From SLST01 sp046538735 (lineage in GTDB: Bacteria > Spirochaetota > Spirochaetia > DSM-27196 > SLST01): a stretch of DNA of 64,000 bases. The stretch's first letter is position 1; each line of letters starts with the position of its first letter. The position numbers were made by a program, and so were the translations under genes. The DNA is taken from positions 22,535 to 86,534 of the forward strand of contig JBKHII010000005.1 in NCBI GenBank assembly GCA_046538735.1, read 5' to 3'. The notes below the pieces were generated by a model. It was not told the DNA's origin, searched no databases, and was given only the letters and a program-made list of their open reading frames with translations. Of the stretch, positions 8,501 through 16,984 are shown piece by piece.

Positions 8501-9168
8501 GACTGCCCTAATGCTCCTGTTGATGTGTTGTCTTTTGCTGAGAGAATAGCGTTCAACACAATGTCACAAACCTGATCTATCGTCAAGTGTGAGGTATCAA
8601 TGTACAATGCGCCGGGGTCCAACTTCAAGCGCCCCACGGTCTTTGTCGTGTCGATTCGGTCTCGCTCGGCAATCCGGCGGCGCACCTCTTCGAGCGGGAC
8701 CGTTTCGTTCAGGTCTTCATATCGACGTTGGGCTCGCGAGTCGATACTCGCGTCCAGGTAGATCTTCACGTCCGCATCCGGGAAGACGACCGTGGTCATG
8801 TCGCGGCCCTCGGCGATCACGTCCCGTCCGGCGGAGATGCGCCTCAGGTGCGAGTTGACGACTTCGCGGACGGAGGGTGAGGACGAGATCTCCGCCACGT
8901 GCGCATCCACCCGTTCGTCCCGGAGCTCGGTGCGGATTCGCTTGCCGTTCAGAACGATTCCGCGATGCCAGACGTCCAAGTCGAGGCCGCGGGCGGCCTC
9001 CGTTACCTTCGTAGTGTCGTCCGGGTCGATCCCGTGCCCGAGTACGTGCCACGCGATGGCGCGGTAGAAGTTGCCGGAGTTCAGGTAGAAGAGATCCGCT
9101 TTCTCGGCCACGCGTTGAGCGATCGTCGATTTGCCCGTTCCTGCCGGGCCGTCGATCGCTACCGTCAC
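8497..9168 (-). CDS. cmk: cytidylate kinase
   Basis: Phosphorylates CMP and dCMP with ATP in the pyrimidine pathway. 223 residues, the normal length. The P-loop reads GPAGTGKST near residues 7-15, followed by the CMP-binding YLNSGNFYRA region and the GRDMTTVVFPDADVKIYL segment typical of Cmk. Start is GTG overlapping the stop of rluB (GTGA), and the 3' end overlaps rpsA by 4 bp, so translation of rluB, cmk and rpsA is likely coupled. Confidence 0.97.
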   Translation of the reverse strand: MTVAIDGPAGTGKSTIAQRVAEKADLFYLNSGNFYRAIAWHVLGHGIDPDDTTKVTEAARGLDLDVWHRGIVLNGKRIRTELRDERVDAHVAEISSSPSVREVVNSHLRRISAGRDVIAEGRDMTTVVFPDADVKIYLDASIDSRAQRRYEDLNETVPLEEVRRRIAERDRIDTTKTVGRLKLDPGALYIDTSHLTIDQVCDIVLNAILSAKDNTSTGALGQS

Positions 9169-9932
9169 CGGTCCCTTCCTTCGTCTCTCCGGTCCGAGCG
9201 TGCCCCGCGTGCGTTCTGGAAGAACCAGTCGACTTCCTTCTGCGCCAGCGGTCGGTACTGCCCGGATGGTATGCCCTTGATCTGGACGGTCCCGATCCGG
9301 ATGCGGTGAATCTTGCGGACGCCGATCTTCCAGTGCGCGAAGACGCGTCTGATCTCGCGGTTCTTCCCCTCAACGAGCGTCAGGCGGACGATTCGCGGTG
9401 TCTTGTAGCGGTACGATTCCAGACGGTACGTCTCGCCGTCCACGACGATCCCATCCTGATACGCCTTGAGGAGCTCTTCCGGCACGGGCTTCTGCAGATC
9501 AACGCGATATTCCTTCTCGATCCGGTTGGATGGATGGCTCACCGCCTTCGCAAACTCCCCGTCGTTGGTGAAGAAGATCAGACCGGACGAGAGAAAGTCG
9601 AGCCGCCCCACGCTGAACAGCCGCTCGGTGAAGTGCGGTTCGAGCAGCGATACCGCGAGGTCCCTGCCCTCCGGGTCGCTCGTGGAGCAGAGGTATCGGC
9701 GGGGCTTGTTGAGCGCAACGTAGATGTGGCGCTGCTCGAGCTTGATGCGCTTGCCGTTGACTCGGACCTCATCGTTGTCCGGGACGACCTTCGTCCCGAG
9801 CTGCGTGACAACTTCTCCGTTAACGGTGACCGCGCCGCTCTCGATCAGACGCTCGCTCGCACGGCGCGAGGCGATGCCGGCACGCGCCATGTAGAGCTGA
9901 AGCCTGATCGGTTCATTCCTCTTCGTCGTCAC
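9165..9932 (-). CDS. rluB: pseudouridine synthase, RsuA/RluB family
   Basis: 255 residues with an N-terminal S4 RNA-binding domain (about 10-55, MARAGIASRRASERLI) and a catalytic domain carrying the family motif GRLDFLSSGLIFFTNDG with the nucleophilic Asp. This family makes pseudouridine in the 23S or 16S rRNA; the position (RluB 2605-type versus RsuA/RluE/RluF) cannot be decided by reading, though the scpA-scpB-rluB neighbourhood is the usual one for RluB. Start is GTG with GAGG 7 nt upstream; it overlaps the end of scpB by 20 bp. Confidence 0.9.
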   Translation of the reverse strand: MTTKRNEPIRLQLYMARAGIASRRASERLIESGAVTVNGEVVTQLGTKVVPDNDEVRVNGKRIKLEQRHIYVALNKPRRYLCSTSDPEGRDLAVSLLEPHFTERLFSVGRLDFLSSGLIFFTNDGEFAKAVSHPSNRIEKEYRVDLQKPVPEELLKAYQDGIVVDGETYRLESYRYKTPRIVRLTLVEGKNREIRRVFAHWKIGVRKIHRIRIGTVQIKGIPSGQYRPLAQKEVDWFFQNARGARSDRRDEGRDR

Positions 9933-10461
9933 GGGCGAACCTCATCTGGTCTGCTTCGTCGAGCTTGGGCAACTCGGCGATGCTGGAAAGGCGGAAGAGC
10001 TTGAGGAACTCCTTCGTCGTGCCGTATTGGATCGGTTTTCCGGGTGCGTCCTTGCGACCAACCTCTTTGATCAGGCCCCGGTTGAGGAGAAGGCGCATCA
10101 TGCCGTCCGCGTTCACGCCTCGCAGGTTCTCGATCTCGCCGCGCGTGATCGGCTGCGAGTAGGCGACAATCGAAAGCGTTTCCATCGCCGCGCGCGAGAG
10201 CCTCGCGTCGTTCTTCTTGCCGTAGCGTTCGCGGAGCGCCGGAGCGAGCTCCTGTTTCGGTGACAGCGTGTATCCGTCTGCGATCTCGGTCAGTTCGAGA
10301 CCATGATCGGGTGTCGCGAGCGTTTCTTTCAGCTGGGCGAGCGCGTTGAGCACGACGTCCTTCGAGAGCCCGCTGATGCGCTCGAGCGAACGAAGATCGA
10401 CCGGCTCGACCTCCAGGTAGAGAATCGCTTCCATGAGCGCGACCTCGGTTTCGAGCTTCAC
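9913..10461 (-). CDS. scpB: segregation and condensation protein B
   Basis: 182 residues of the ScpB family: two winged-helix domains with the typical segment SIVAYSQPITRGEIENLRGVN and the following GLIKEVGR. ScpB dimerises and binds ScpA within the SMC condensin complex that compacts and segregates the chromosome. The GTG start overlaps the scpA stop (GTGA), as expected for two subunits made in ratio. smc is not in the window. Confidence 0.95.
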   Translation of the reverse strand: MKLETEVALMEAILYLEVEPVDLRSLERISGLSKDVVLNALAQLKETLATPDHGLELTEIADGYTLSPKQELAPALRERYGKKNDARLSRAAMETLSIVAYSQPITRGEIENLRGVNADGMMRLLLNRGLIKEVGRKDAPGKPIQYGTTKEFLKLFRLSSIAELPKLDEADQMRFARDDEEE

Positions 10462-11240
10462 TCGCTCCCTCCGTTCTGCACGTCCGCGCGTCTGCGGATT
10501 CGTATGTCGCCGAAGAGCCGGTTCTGGTAGATGCCGATTCGGCGCGTCTTGACCGCCTCAAGCACCGCGAGGAACGCGCATACGACGTCCATCACCGAAT
10601 CGGGCCTCGCGACGATGTCGGCGAAGGTGAACTCGCCTCGGTCCTCGAGGAGCTCGTTGATGAGGCTCAGCTTCTCGTTGATCGAGACTTCCTCGTAGAG
10701 ATCGATGATTCGTTCCGGCGTGAGATTGGTCATCATGCTCGTGAACGTGCGCAGGAGGTCCCACACGTCGATCTGCTGCCACAGCTCGTCGTCGTCCACG
10801 AAGTCGAACGAGCGTTGCTTGCGGCGCGGCTCGATGATCCACTCCGCGTTCTTTTCCTGCTCGCTCATGAGCTGCGTGAGTCGTTTGAACTTCTGATACT
10901 CGATGAGTCGATCCACGAGCTCCTGTCGCGGATCCTCGAACTCCTCGTCATCGTCGTAGTGCGTGGGCAGGAGCATTCGGCTCTTGATGAGGAGCAGCGT
11001 CGCGGCGAGCGAGTAGAACTCGGTGATGTTCTCGAGGTCGATCTTGGTCGCGTACTCGATCGCCTGGAGGTACTGCTCGGTGATCTCGTGAATCGGGATG
11101 TCGTAGATGTTTATCTCGGCGCGCTTTATCAGAAAGAGCAACAGGTCGAGCGGGCCCTCGAACTGCTCGAGTCGAACGTGGTGCTTCGTGGTTGTGGTTT
11201 CGGGGGGTGCGTCGCTCAAGGCTCGTGTGAGTATACCCAA
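10458..11240 (-). CDS. scpA: segregation and condensation protein A (kleisin)
   Basis: Kleisin subunit bridging the SMC heads. The conserved N-terminus VRLEQFEGPLDLLLFLI and the C-terminal winged helix with the AFLAVLEAVK signature identify ScpA; about 260 residues is normal. The start is uncertain: TTG at 11240 gives the longest frame, but a promoter (TTTACC-18-TATACT) lies just inside it and predicts transcription from about 11223, which would favour the in-frame TTG at 11219. Both versions keep the whole domain. It is immediately downstream of recA. Confidence 0.93.
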   Translation of the reverse strand: MGILTRALSDAPPETTTTKHHVRLEQFEGPLDLLLFLIKRAEINIYDIPIHEITEQYLQAIEYATKIDLENITEFYSLAATLLLIKSRMLLPTHYDDDEEFEDPRQELVDRLIEYQKFKRLTQLMSEQEKNAEWIIEPRRKQRSFDFVDDDELWQQIDVWDLLRTFTSMMTNLTPERIIDLYEEVSINEKLSLINELLEDRGEFTFADIVARPDSVMDVVCAFLAVLEAVKTRRIGIYQNRLFGDIRIRRRADVQNGGSE

Positions 11241-11259
11241 GAGCCCTGAGCCAGGTAAA
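11230..11259 (-). promoter_or_regulatory. promoter between recA and scpA
   Basis: Minus strand: -35 TTTACC (11254-11259), 18-nt spacer, -10 TATACT (11230-11235). Predicted +1 is near 11223, 4 nt before a TTG in the scpA frame. It would let scpA-scpB-rluB-cmk-rpsA be made independently of recA. Confidence 0.5.
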
Positions 11260-11269
11260 TACCCGGAGC

Positions 11270-12475
11270 CTAAAAGAGCTCGTCGTCCGCCGGACTTTCG
11301 GTCGCGGCGGCTTTCGCGGCAACCGTGGACGGGGATCCGCTCTGCTTGTCGTCAGACTTCGAGTCGGACGCCTTCGTGCCGGATGCCTTCGAGTCCGTGC
11401 CGGTCTTCTCGTCTTCGCCGGCCGGGTGCAGATGAGCAAACATCTTCTCGCGAAGCTGCTTCTCCAGATTGACGGCAATATCCTCGTTTGCCTCCAGGAA
11501 CTGCTTCGCGTTCTCGCGGCCCTGACCGATCCGCTCCTCGCCGTAGGAGTACCAGCTCCCGCTCTTCTGCACGAGGTCGTACTTCAGCGCGGCGTCCAGG
11601 AGACTGCCGGATGCGGAAACACCCTTTCCGAACATGATCTCCATCTCAACCTTCTTGAACGGCGGTGCAACCTTGTTCTTGACGACCTTCACGCGAACTT
11701 TGTTGCCGATCGCGTTGTCAGTACCCTGGGTGATCGTCTCGATGCGGCGCACCTCGAGCCGCACCGATGAGTAGAACTTGAGCGCCTTGCCGCCGGTCGT
11801 CGTTTCCGGGTTGCCGAACATCACGCCGATCTTCATGCGGATCTGGTTGATGAAGACCAGGCACGCTCCGCTTTTGGAAATCGTACCGGTGAGCTTTCGC
11901 AGCGCCTGGCTCATCAGACGCGCCTGGAGGCCAACGTGGCTGTCGCCCATGTCGCCGTCGATCTCGGCCTGAGGGGTGAGCGCGGCGACGGAGTCGACGA
12001 CGATCATGTCCACCGCTCCGGACCGCACGAGCGACTCGGCGATCTCGAGCGCCTGCTCGCCGGTATCGGGCTGGGAGACCCAGAGCTCGTCGATGTTCAC
12101 CCCGAGATTGCGCGCGTAGACCGGGTCGAGCGCGTGCTCCGCGTCAATGAACGCGGCGATGCCACCTTTCTTCTGCGCTTCGGCGATCGCGTGGAGTGCG
12201 AGCGTCGTCTTTCCGCTCGATTCAGGGCCGTAGATTTCGATCACGCGACCCTTTGGATAACCGCCGAGACCGAGTGCTTCGTCAAGCAGGATCGAGCCGG
12301 AGGGGATCGTCTCGATCCCCGCGCGATTGGTCCGGGAGCCGAGCTTCATCAGCGAGCCCTGACCGAACTGTTTCTCGATCTGAAGCCGTGCCGCTTCGAT
12401 CGCGCGCTGCTTCTCCTCGCTGGTCGCGTTCTGTGCGGCAGTCGTAGTCGGTGTGCTCGTGGATTTCTTGGCCAT
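11270..12475 (-). CDS. recA: recombinase RecA
   Basis: DNA strand-exchange ATPase and SOS co-protease. Walker A GPESSGKTT, the MAW segment, loop L1/L2 region with FINQIRMKIGVMFGNPETT, and a full C-terminal domain are all present. About 401 residues, with an unusually long Ser/Ala/Asp-rich tail ending in DDELF. The start at 12475 (MAKKSTS) is chosen because GGAGGGG lies 5 nt upstream; an in-frame ATG ten codons earlier has no ribosome site. A promoter with a leader of about 65 nt precedes it. I see neither a CTGT-N8-ACAG nor a GAAC-N4-GTTC type LexA box near it. Confidence 0.98.
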   Translation of the reverse strand: MAKKSTSTPTTTAAQNATSEEKQRAIEAARLQIEKQFGQGSLMKLGSRTNRAGIETIPSGSILLDEALGLGGYPKGRVIEIYGPESSGKTTLALHAIAEAQKKGGIAAFIDAEHALDPVYARNLGVNIDELWVSQPDTGEQALEIAESLVRSGAVDMIVVDSVAALTPQAEIDGDMGDSHVGLQARLMSQALRKLTGTISKSGACLVFINQIRMKIGVMFGNPETTTGGKALKFYSSVRLEVRRIETITQGTDNAIGNKVRVKVVKNKVAPPFKKVEMEIMFGKGVSASGSLLDAALKYDLVQKSGSWYSYGEERIGQGRENAKQFLEANEDIAVNLEKQLREKMFAHLHPAGEDEKTGTDSKASGTKASDSKSDDKQSGSPSTVAAKAAATESPADDELF

Positions 12476-12548
12476 CTGTTCCCCTCCGCGTGTGAGCGCG
12501 TGCATGTCCCTCTCAACGTGGAGAAACGCGCTCGCACTTCACTTCCTG

Positions 12549-12578
12549 ATAGTACATGCCCCCAATTCCGGCGGTCAA
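12549..12578 (-). promoter_or_regulatory. recA promoter
   Basis: Minus strand: -35 TTGACC (12573-12578), 18-nt spacer, -10 TACTAT (12549-12554). Predicted +1 near 12542, giving a leader of about 65 nt that carries the recA Shine-Dalgarno. Confidence 0.6.
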
Positions 12579-12597
12579 TACGCCGACAATCAGAGTG

Positions 12598-13296
12598 ATG
12601 AACGTCAGACGGGCGACCGCCGTCGCAACGGTTCTCTTCCTCGCGCTCCCGCTCGCGGCTCAGTCCGGAACCAGGCAACGACTCGTGGCCGATGCGATCG
12701 CTTCGCGCGGTTTCGCCGCGGTCCTGAAAGAGATCAGCGACACGGGGACGCTCTACTCGGCTGCACCGTCCGAGATTGTGGAGCCGATCCTGGCGGAGCG
12801 ATCGCGTCTGACCGATACCGAACGCGAGGCACTGCTCGCGGTCTTGCTCAATGCGCACGAGAGATCGGACGACGGGAGCCGACGCGCGCTCGCACGGGCG
12901 ATGCTCGGTCGTATCGATCGATTTTCCGACTGGACGCTCTTGGGCATTCTCGTGACCGCGGCATCCGAGTCGGGACTCGGTCCCGAAGACGCGATGATCG
13001 ATGCGTTGCTCTCGGTTGCCGAGCGGGTCCGGCGGTGGCTCGAGGACGACGACGCGGGCCGGTCCGGCTCAGAGCGAGCCGCGATCGCGGTCGCCCACGC
13101 GGCCCGCCGCCTCTCCGCGCGCGGCCCGGCTGCGGGCGAGGTCGCGGGCAGGATCGCACTTGCCGAGACGCTTCGAACGATCGGACGACTCAGCCGTGCG
13201 TCGCGGGTCGCCGAAGACGCGCGCGAGGCGGCTCAGGCGCTTCTCGCCGGTCCCGAGCAGCCCACCCGAGCGGACGTGCCGCAGTCTCCAAATTGA
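12598..13296 (+). CDS. small exported helical protein of unknown function
   Basis: About 232 residues beginning with a signal peptide (MNVRRATAVATVLFLALPLAAQ, cleavage after AAQ), followed by an all-alpha, Ala/Arg/Glu-rich region that looks like degenerate HEAT or TPR helices (RRALARAMLGR, RRLSARGPAAG). I chose the ATG at 12598 because it opens directly with the signal peptide; an in-frame ATG at 12556 would add 14 residues and lies over the recA promoter. It is divergent from recA and 32 bp upstream of prs, which has its own promoter. I do not recognise a family. Confidence 0.65.
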   Translation: MNVRRATAVATVLFLALPLAAQSGTRQRLVADAIASRGFAAVLKEISDTGTLYSAAPSEIVEPILAERSRLTDTEREALLAVLLNAHERSDDGSRRALARAMLGRIDRFSDWTLLGILVTAASESGLGPEDAMIDALLSVAERVRRWLEDDDAGRSGSERAAIAVAHAARRLSARGPAAGEVAGRIALAETLRTIGRLSRASRVAEDAREAAQALLAGPEQPTRADVPQSPN

Positions 13297-13328
13297 CTCG
13301 GTATCGAGGGTCGGGATAGACTGCGATT
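13293..13328 (+). promoter_or_regulatory. prs promoter, leaderless start predicted
   Basis: -35 TTGACT (13293-13298), 18-nt spacer, -10 TAGACT (13317-13322), 6-nt discriminator GCGATT, then the prs ATG. The predicted +1 is the A of the start codon; there is no Shine-Dalgarno. Confidence 0.6.
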
Positions 13329-14435
13329 ATGCGCGGCGATCTCCTGCTTCTCTCCACACGATCGATGAAAGAATACGCCGATCGAGTTGCGTACTACATT
13401 GAAACGTTCCCCGAGTTTCACGCGACCAACCAGTCCAAGGACTTCGTCGGGGAGCTGAAGACGGTGAAGTTCGCCGACGGTGAGATGGAGGTTGAGGTCC
13501 GGACGAGCCTGCGCGGCAAGGACGTGTTCCTCTTCAGCAACAGCGCCGGACGCAACGCGTACAACCTGAGCGTGGAAGAAAACAAGCTCGAGCTCTACCA
13601 CACGGTCGATGCGTTGCGACGCTCGGCAGCGGGCAAGATTACGCTCTTCGAGCCCTACTGCTCGCCGTCGCGATCGGACAGGACGACGCGCCGGAACTCG
13701 GTCGGATTCTGGATCCACTACAAGACGCTGATGAGCCTCGGCGTGGATCACATCGTCACCTACAACCTGCATTCGGACAAGTCGCGAACGATCGTCGACC
13801 CCACACTCTGCGCGATCGAAGACATCCCGGCGATCCTCCTGCTGAAGGAGTACATCACGGACACGTTCATCAAGTCCACGAAGCATCTCGAGGAGCACGT
13901 GCGCGAGAACTGGCTCTTCTGCTCGGTGGACGCCGGCGGCGAAGGCGTGGCGAAGCGGTACGCGCAGGCGTTCGGCACGCAGCTCGTGATCGCGCACAAG
14001 CAGCGCGACTACAACCGGGCGAACGTCGTGGAGTCGATCAACATTCTCACATCGAGCGACATCAAGGGAAAGGAAATCTGGGTCGTGGACGACATGATCG
14101 ATACGGCCGGTTCGGTCTACGCGCTCGTCCGTGAGCTGCACGAGCGGCAGGTCGGGACCGTGAACATCGCCGCCGTCCACCCGATCTTCTCCGCGCCCGC
14201 GGTCAGCCGACTCGCGAAGCTCCACGAGGAAGGGCTGCTCGAGCGGGTCGTTGTCGTGGACACGATTCCCTGTCCGGAACAGCTGAAGGAGGAGATGCCG
14301 TTCCTGCACGTCGTCTCGTCCGCTCGGCTGACCGCAGAAGTCATCATGCGGATGCACGAGGAAGGTAGCCTTTCGCCCTTCTTCGACCCCTTCAATGCGT
14401 GGGAGTACCTCTCGAGCCTCAAGCTGTTCATCTGA
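13329..14435 (+). CDS. prs: ribose-phosphate pyrophosphokinase (long spirochaete-type)
   Basis: Makes PRPP from ribose 5-phosphate and ATP for nucleotide, His and Trp synthesis. The C-terminal half has the PRPP-binding loop VVDDMIDTAGS and the N-terminal half the KFADGEMEVEV segment aligned with canonical Prs. At 368 residues it is some 50 longer than the common 315-residue enzyme, with insertions around TRRNSVGFWIHYKTL. The last 8 bp overlap the 3' end of dtd on the opposite strand. Regulation by ADP/phosphate cannot be judged from sequence. Confidence 0.93.
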   Translation: MRGDLLLLSTRSMKEYADRVAYYIETFPEFHATNQSKDFVGELKTVKFADGEMEVEVRTSLRGKDVFLFSNSAGRNAYNLSVEENKLELYHTVDALRRSAAGKITLFEPYCSPSRSDRTTRRNSVGFWIHYKTLMSLGVDHIVTYNLHSDKSRTIVDPTLCAIEDIPAILLLKEYITDTFIKSTKHLEEHVRENWLFCSVDAGGEGVAKRYAQAFGTQLVIAHKQRDYNRANVVESINILTSSDIKGKEIWVVDDMIDTAGSVYALVRELHERQVGTVNIAAVHPIFSAPAVSRLAKLHEEGLLERVVVVDTIPCPEQLKEEMPFLHVVSSARLTAEVIMRMHEEGSLSPFFDPFNAWEYLSSLKLFI

Positions 14436-14901
14436 GTCGGCGATCGCGTGTGTCGAGCAGGAGCGTGACCGGGCCGTCGTTCGTGTACGTGACGTCCATG
14501 TGCGCGCCGAAGACTCCGATCGCGACCTCGATGCCGGCGAGCCTCCACGATCGTACCAGCGACTCGTAGAGCGCCCGTGCGACGTCGGGCGTCGCTGCGG
14601 CGTTGTAGCTCGGCCGTCGACCCTTTCTCAGGTCTCCGTGGAGCGTGAACTGGCTCACGGCGAGTATGCCGACGGTCTCTCCGGTGTTCGGCTCGAGGTC
14701 GGCGAGCGCGAGGTTCATCGTGCCGCGTTCATCGGGGAAGACTCGGAGCCCGGAGATCTTCGTCGCGGCGTAGGTCACGTCCTGCTCTCCGTCGCCGGTC
14801 TGGACTCCCACGTAGACGAGGAGGCCACGATCGATCTCTCCCACGACCGTTCCCTCCACCGAGACGAAAGCCGTGCGAACGCGCTGTATCACGGCTCTCA
14901 T
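14428..14901 (-). CDS. dtd: D-aminoacyl-tRNA deacylase
   Basis: Removes D-amino acids (and glycine mischarged on tRNA-Ala) from tRNA. 157 residues with the family start MRAVIQRVRTAFVSV, the catalytic SQFTLHGDLRKG motif and the cross-subunit NDGPVT (Gly-cisPro) motif, so it should be active. The start at 14901 overlaps the stop of the upstream TPR gene by 4 bp (ATGA); the frame is open far upstream but only this start fits the family. Confidence 0.96.
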   Translation of the reverse strand: MRAVIQRVRTAFVSVEGTVVGEIDRGLLVYVGVQTGDGEQDVTYAATKISGLRVFPDERGTMNLALADLEPNTGETVGILAVSQFTLHGDLRKGRRPSYNAAATPDVARALYESLVRSWRLAGIEVAIGVFGAHMDVTYTNDGPVTLLLDTRDRRLR

Positions 14902-15992
14902 CGATCCGTCCCCGAAGCGATGCGGCGGATGCTCGCGGCCACGAGCGAGAACGAATCGCCCTCGTACTCCACCCGACCTATCAACTCGATCGGCCCCGGC
15001 TGAACATCGGCCGTGAACGGGACGCGTACCGGGACCGTTCCCTCGAGGACGCGCTCGTCCTCGTAGCCGACCAGCAGCGTGAAGGTGATGGCCTCTTCGG
15101 TAACCGCGATGTTGCTCGTCTGGCCCCTCCACCGGACGTGACACGCGTCGTAGATCCACGGCTCGGCGGCGACCTCGTCGTAGGTGAAGTTGTCGCGCGG
15201 CGGCTCTACGAAGCTCGGCGTCCGGAAGTACGAGCTGACGAGGCGGATCCGCTCCTTGATCAAGGGGCCGGCGTTGGAGAGCAGAATCCTGTTTGCCTCG
15301 CGCTGGGCGAGGTTGTCCCGGAAGGAGTTGAACAGGTCTCCCACGCGGTTCACAAGGCTCTCAATCTGCCGGTCGGTGAAGACGTACTGAAACTCTCCCG
15401 TGACCGTCGTCAAGTCCTCCGGAAGCTCCTCCTCCGTGATCGGTTCTCCTCCGGCCCGGTTGTCGCGCATCCGGGCAACGAGATCGCTCACGAGCGGCGG
15501 CACGAGGAACGCGGCCGCGACGACGATCCCGGCGAGCCCGAGCGCGACGGGTATCCATCCCGGTATGTGGAGGCCGAGCGGAGGGAAGAACCGAGTCAGT
15601 CTCCCCGACTCGGCCATCGTCACGAACTCGGTAGGGTCCTCCGTTCGTCGGACGAGGGAGAGCCCTCGCTTGGCTCGAACGTTGCCGGGATCCCGATCGA
15701 GGATCGACAGCCAGAGGTTGAGAGCGTCTCGCACCTCGCGGCGTCGCAGGTGTACGGCCGCGAGCCCGAGCTCCACGCGGACGTCACCGCCCTTGATCTG
15801 TTCGGCGCGCTGCAGGTAGGAGTACGCGCCGCCGTAGTCTCCAACGTAGAGACAGGCCGTACCGAGCAACCGATAGAAGGTGGCGTTATCGCGATAGAGG
15901 AAGACCTGGGACTCGAGCAGCGAGATGACCTGGGAGAACTTCCGCGCGCGCAGCAGCCGATCGGCTCGGCTCAGCGTCCTGGTTCCGCGCAC
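14898..15992 (-). CDS. TPR protein with a single central membrane helix
   Basis: 364 residues. Residues 1-120 are TPR-like helices (KFSQVISLLES, YLQRAEQIKGG, NLWLSILDRDPGN). A membrane span follows at about 146-170, then an extracytoplasmic domain of about 190 residues with no motif I know. GTG start 2 bp after the upstream gene; ATGA coupling to dtd. TPR inside and globular domain outside suggests it links cytoplasmic and periplasmic partners, but that is inference. Confidence 0.75.
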   Translation of the reverse strand: MRGTRTLSRADRLLRARKFSQVISLLESQVFLYRDNATFYRLLGTACLYVGDYGGAYSYLQRAEQIKGGDVRVELGLAAVHLRRREVRDALNLWLSILDRDPGNVRAKRGLSLVRRTEDPTEFVTMAESGRLTRFFPPLGLHIPGWIPVALGLAGIVVAAAFLVPPLVSDLVARMRDNRAGGEPITEEELPEDLTTVTGEFQYVFTDRQIESLVNRVGDLFNSFRDNLAQREANRILLSNAGPLIKERIRLVSSYFRTPSFVEPPRDNFTYDEVAAEPWIYDACHVRWRGQTSNIAVTEEAITFTLLVGYEDERVLEGTVPVRVPFTADVQPGPIELIGRVEYEGDSFSLVAASIRRIASGTDR

Positions 15993-15994
15993 GG

Positions 15995-16984
15995 CTACCG
16001 TCCGCGAACGATGCTGGTGAGCGTCTGGAGCTCGGCCTGGAGCTCGGCAACGCGAGCCGCGTCGATATCGCCGCTCGCGAGCAGGTCGTTGATCTCGCTG
16101 ACGAGCGAAGCAAGGCGCGCGAGCACGGGATTGTCTCCGGTGGTCTCGGCGGCAAGGCTCGGCGGCAGGTATCCTTCCGGGGAAAGGTCTCCGAGGTATG
16201 CAACGACCGTGTGCTCCTCCGACGTTTCGAGCTGGACCGGCTCGTAGGTAAGCAGAAGCGCCGAGTCGTTGATCGAGTACGGGAGTCTGTTGAAGTTGCG
16301 AGTATTGTTGATCTCGTACTCCCAGGAGGAATCGATCAGGCGCTTCCAGTTTGCGACGAGAGCGGCTTCCGGCGGCGTGATACCTTCCGCTTGAAGCATG
16401 ACCTGCAGGCCGTGCGAGGCGGATGCCGTCTCCACGCTTGCGACGTAACGATTCACCGGGCCGGGCTCGAGTCGAGATTCGCGAACGATCTGATCGAGCG
16501 CCGGCGTGACGAAGTGCGTGTTGCTCCGCTCTCCGAGGTAGGTGTCAAGGAGCACGCGAACGCCGGTGAGCACCGGCTCCTCGCCGGTATTCGTCACCGT
16601 TACGGTCATCTCGACCGCATCGTAGTTCTCCGACGTGACTCCTCGCGTGAAGCGGAACGCCTGGACCACCCGAAGGGTCGGACTGACCCAGATGAACCGT
16701 GCGCCCTCCTCGAGCTCCTCGGCATCCTGCGTGAAGTTGCCGCTGTCGCCCATACGGTGAATACGATTGCCCTCGAGGATATCGAGCGCTGAGGTTCGCG
16801 GATCCTCGGCGAGGAAGAGCGGCAGCCATTCCCCGTCGGTCGAGTCCGTCCCCACCCGGGCGAACAAGGAGAAGCGGGCCGAGCTCTCGTGAAGGACGAG
16901 TCGCAGATCGCCCCGGTCGACCGTCAAGCCGAAGACTGACGCCGCAACGAGCAAAACCACGGTCGCGATGAAGAGGCGCTTCAT
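15995..16984 (-). CDS. exported beta-rich protein of unknown function
   Basis: 329 residues with a clear signal peptide (MKRLFIATVVLLVAASVFG), then a beta-rich domain to about residue 275 (VTVTNTGEEPVLTGVRV reads as an Ig- or galactose-mutarotase-like strand pair) and a C-terminal helical tail (about 285-325, Leu/Ala/Glu heptads) that may coil. The ATG overlaps the stop of the preceding gene by 4 bp. No enzymatic motif is visible. It is the middle member of three tightly coupled envelope genes between rpe and dtd. Confidence 0.75.
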   Translation of the reverse strand: MKRLFIATVVLLVAASVFGLTVDRGDLRLVLHESSARFSLFARVGTDSTDGEWLPLFLAEDPRTSALDILEGNRIHRMGDSGNFTQDAEELEEGARFIWVSPTLRVVQAFRFTRGVTSENYDAVEMTVTVTNTGEEPVLTGVRVLLDTYLGERSNTHFVTPALDQIVRESRLEPGPVNRYVASVETASASHGLQVMLQAEGITPPEAALVANWKRLIDSSWEYEINNTRNFNRLPYSINDSALLLTYEPVQLETSEEHTVVAYLGDLSPEGYLPPSLAAETTGDNPVLARLASLVSEINDLLASGDIDAARVAELQAELQTLTSIVRGR

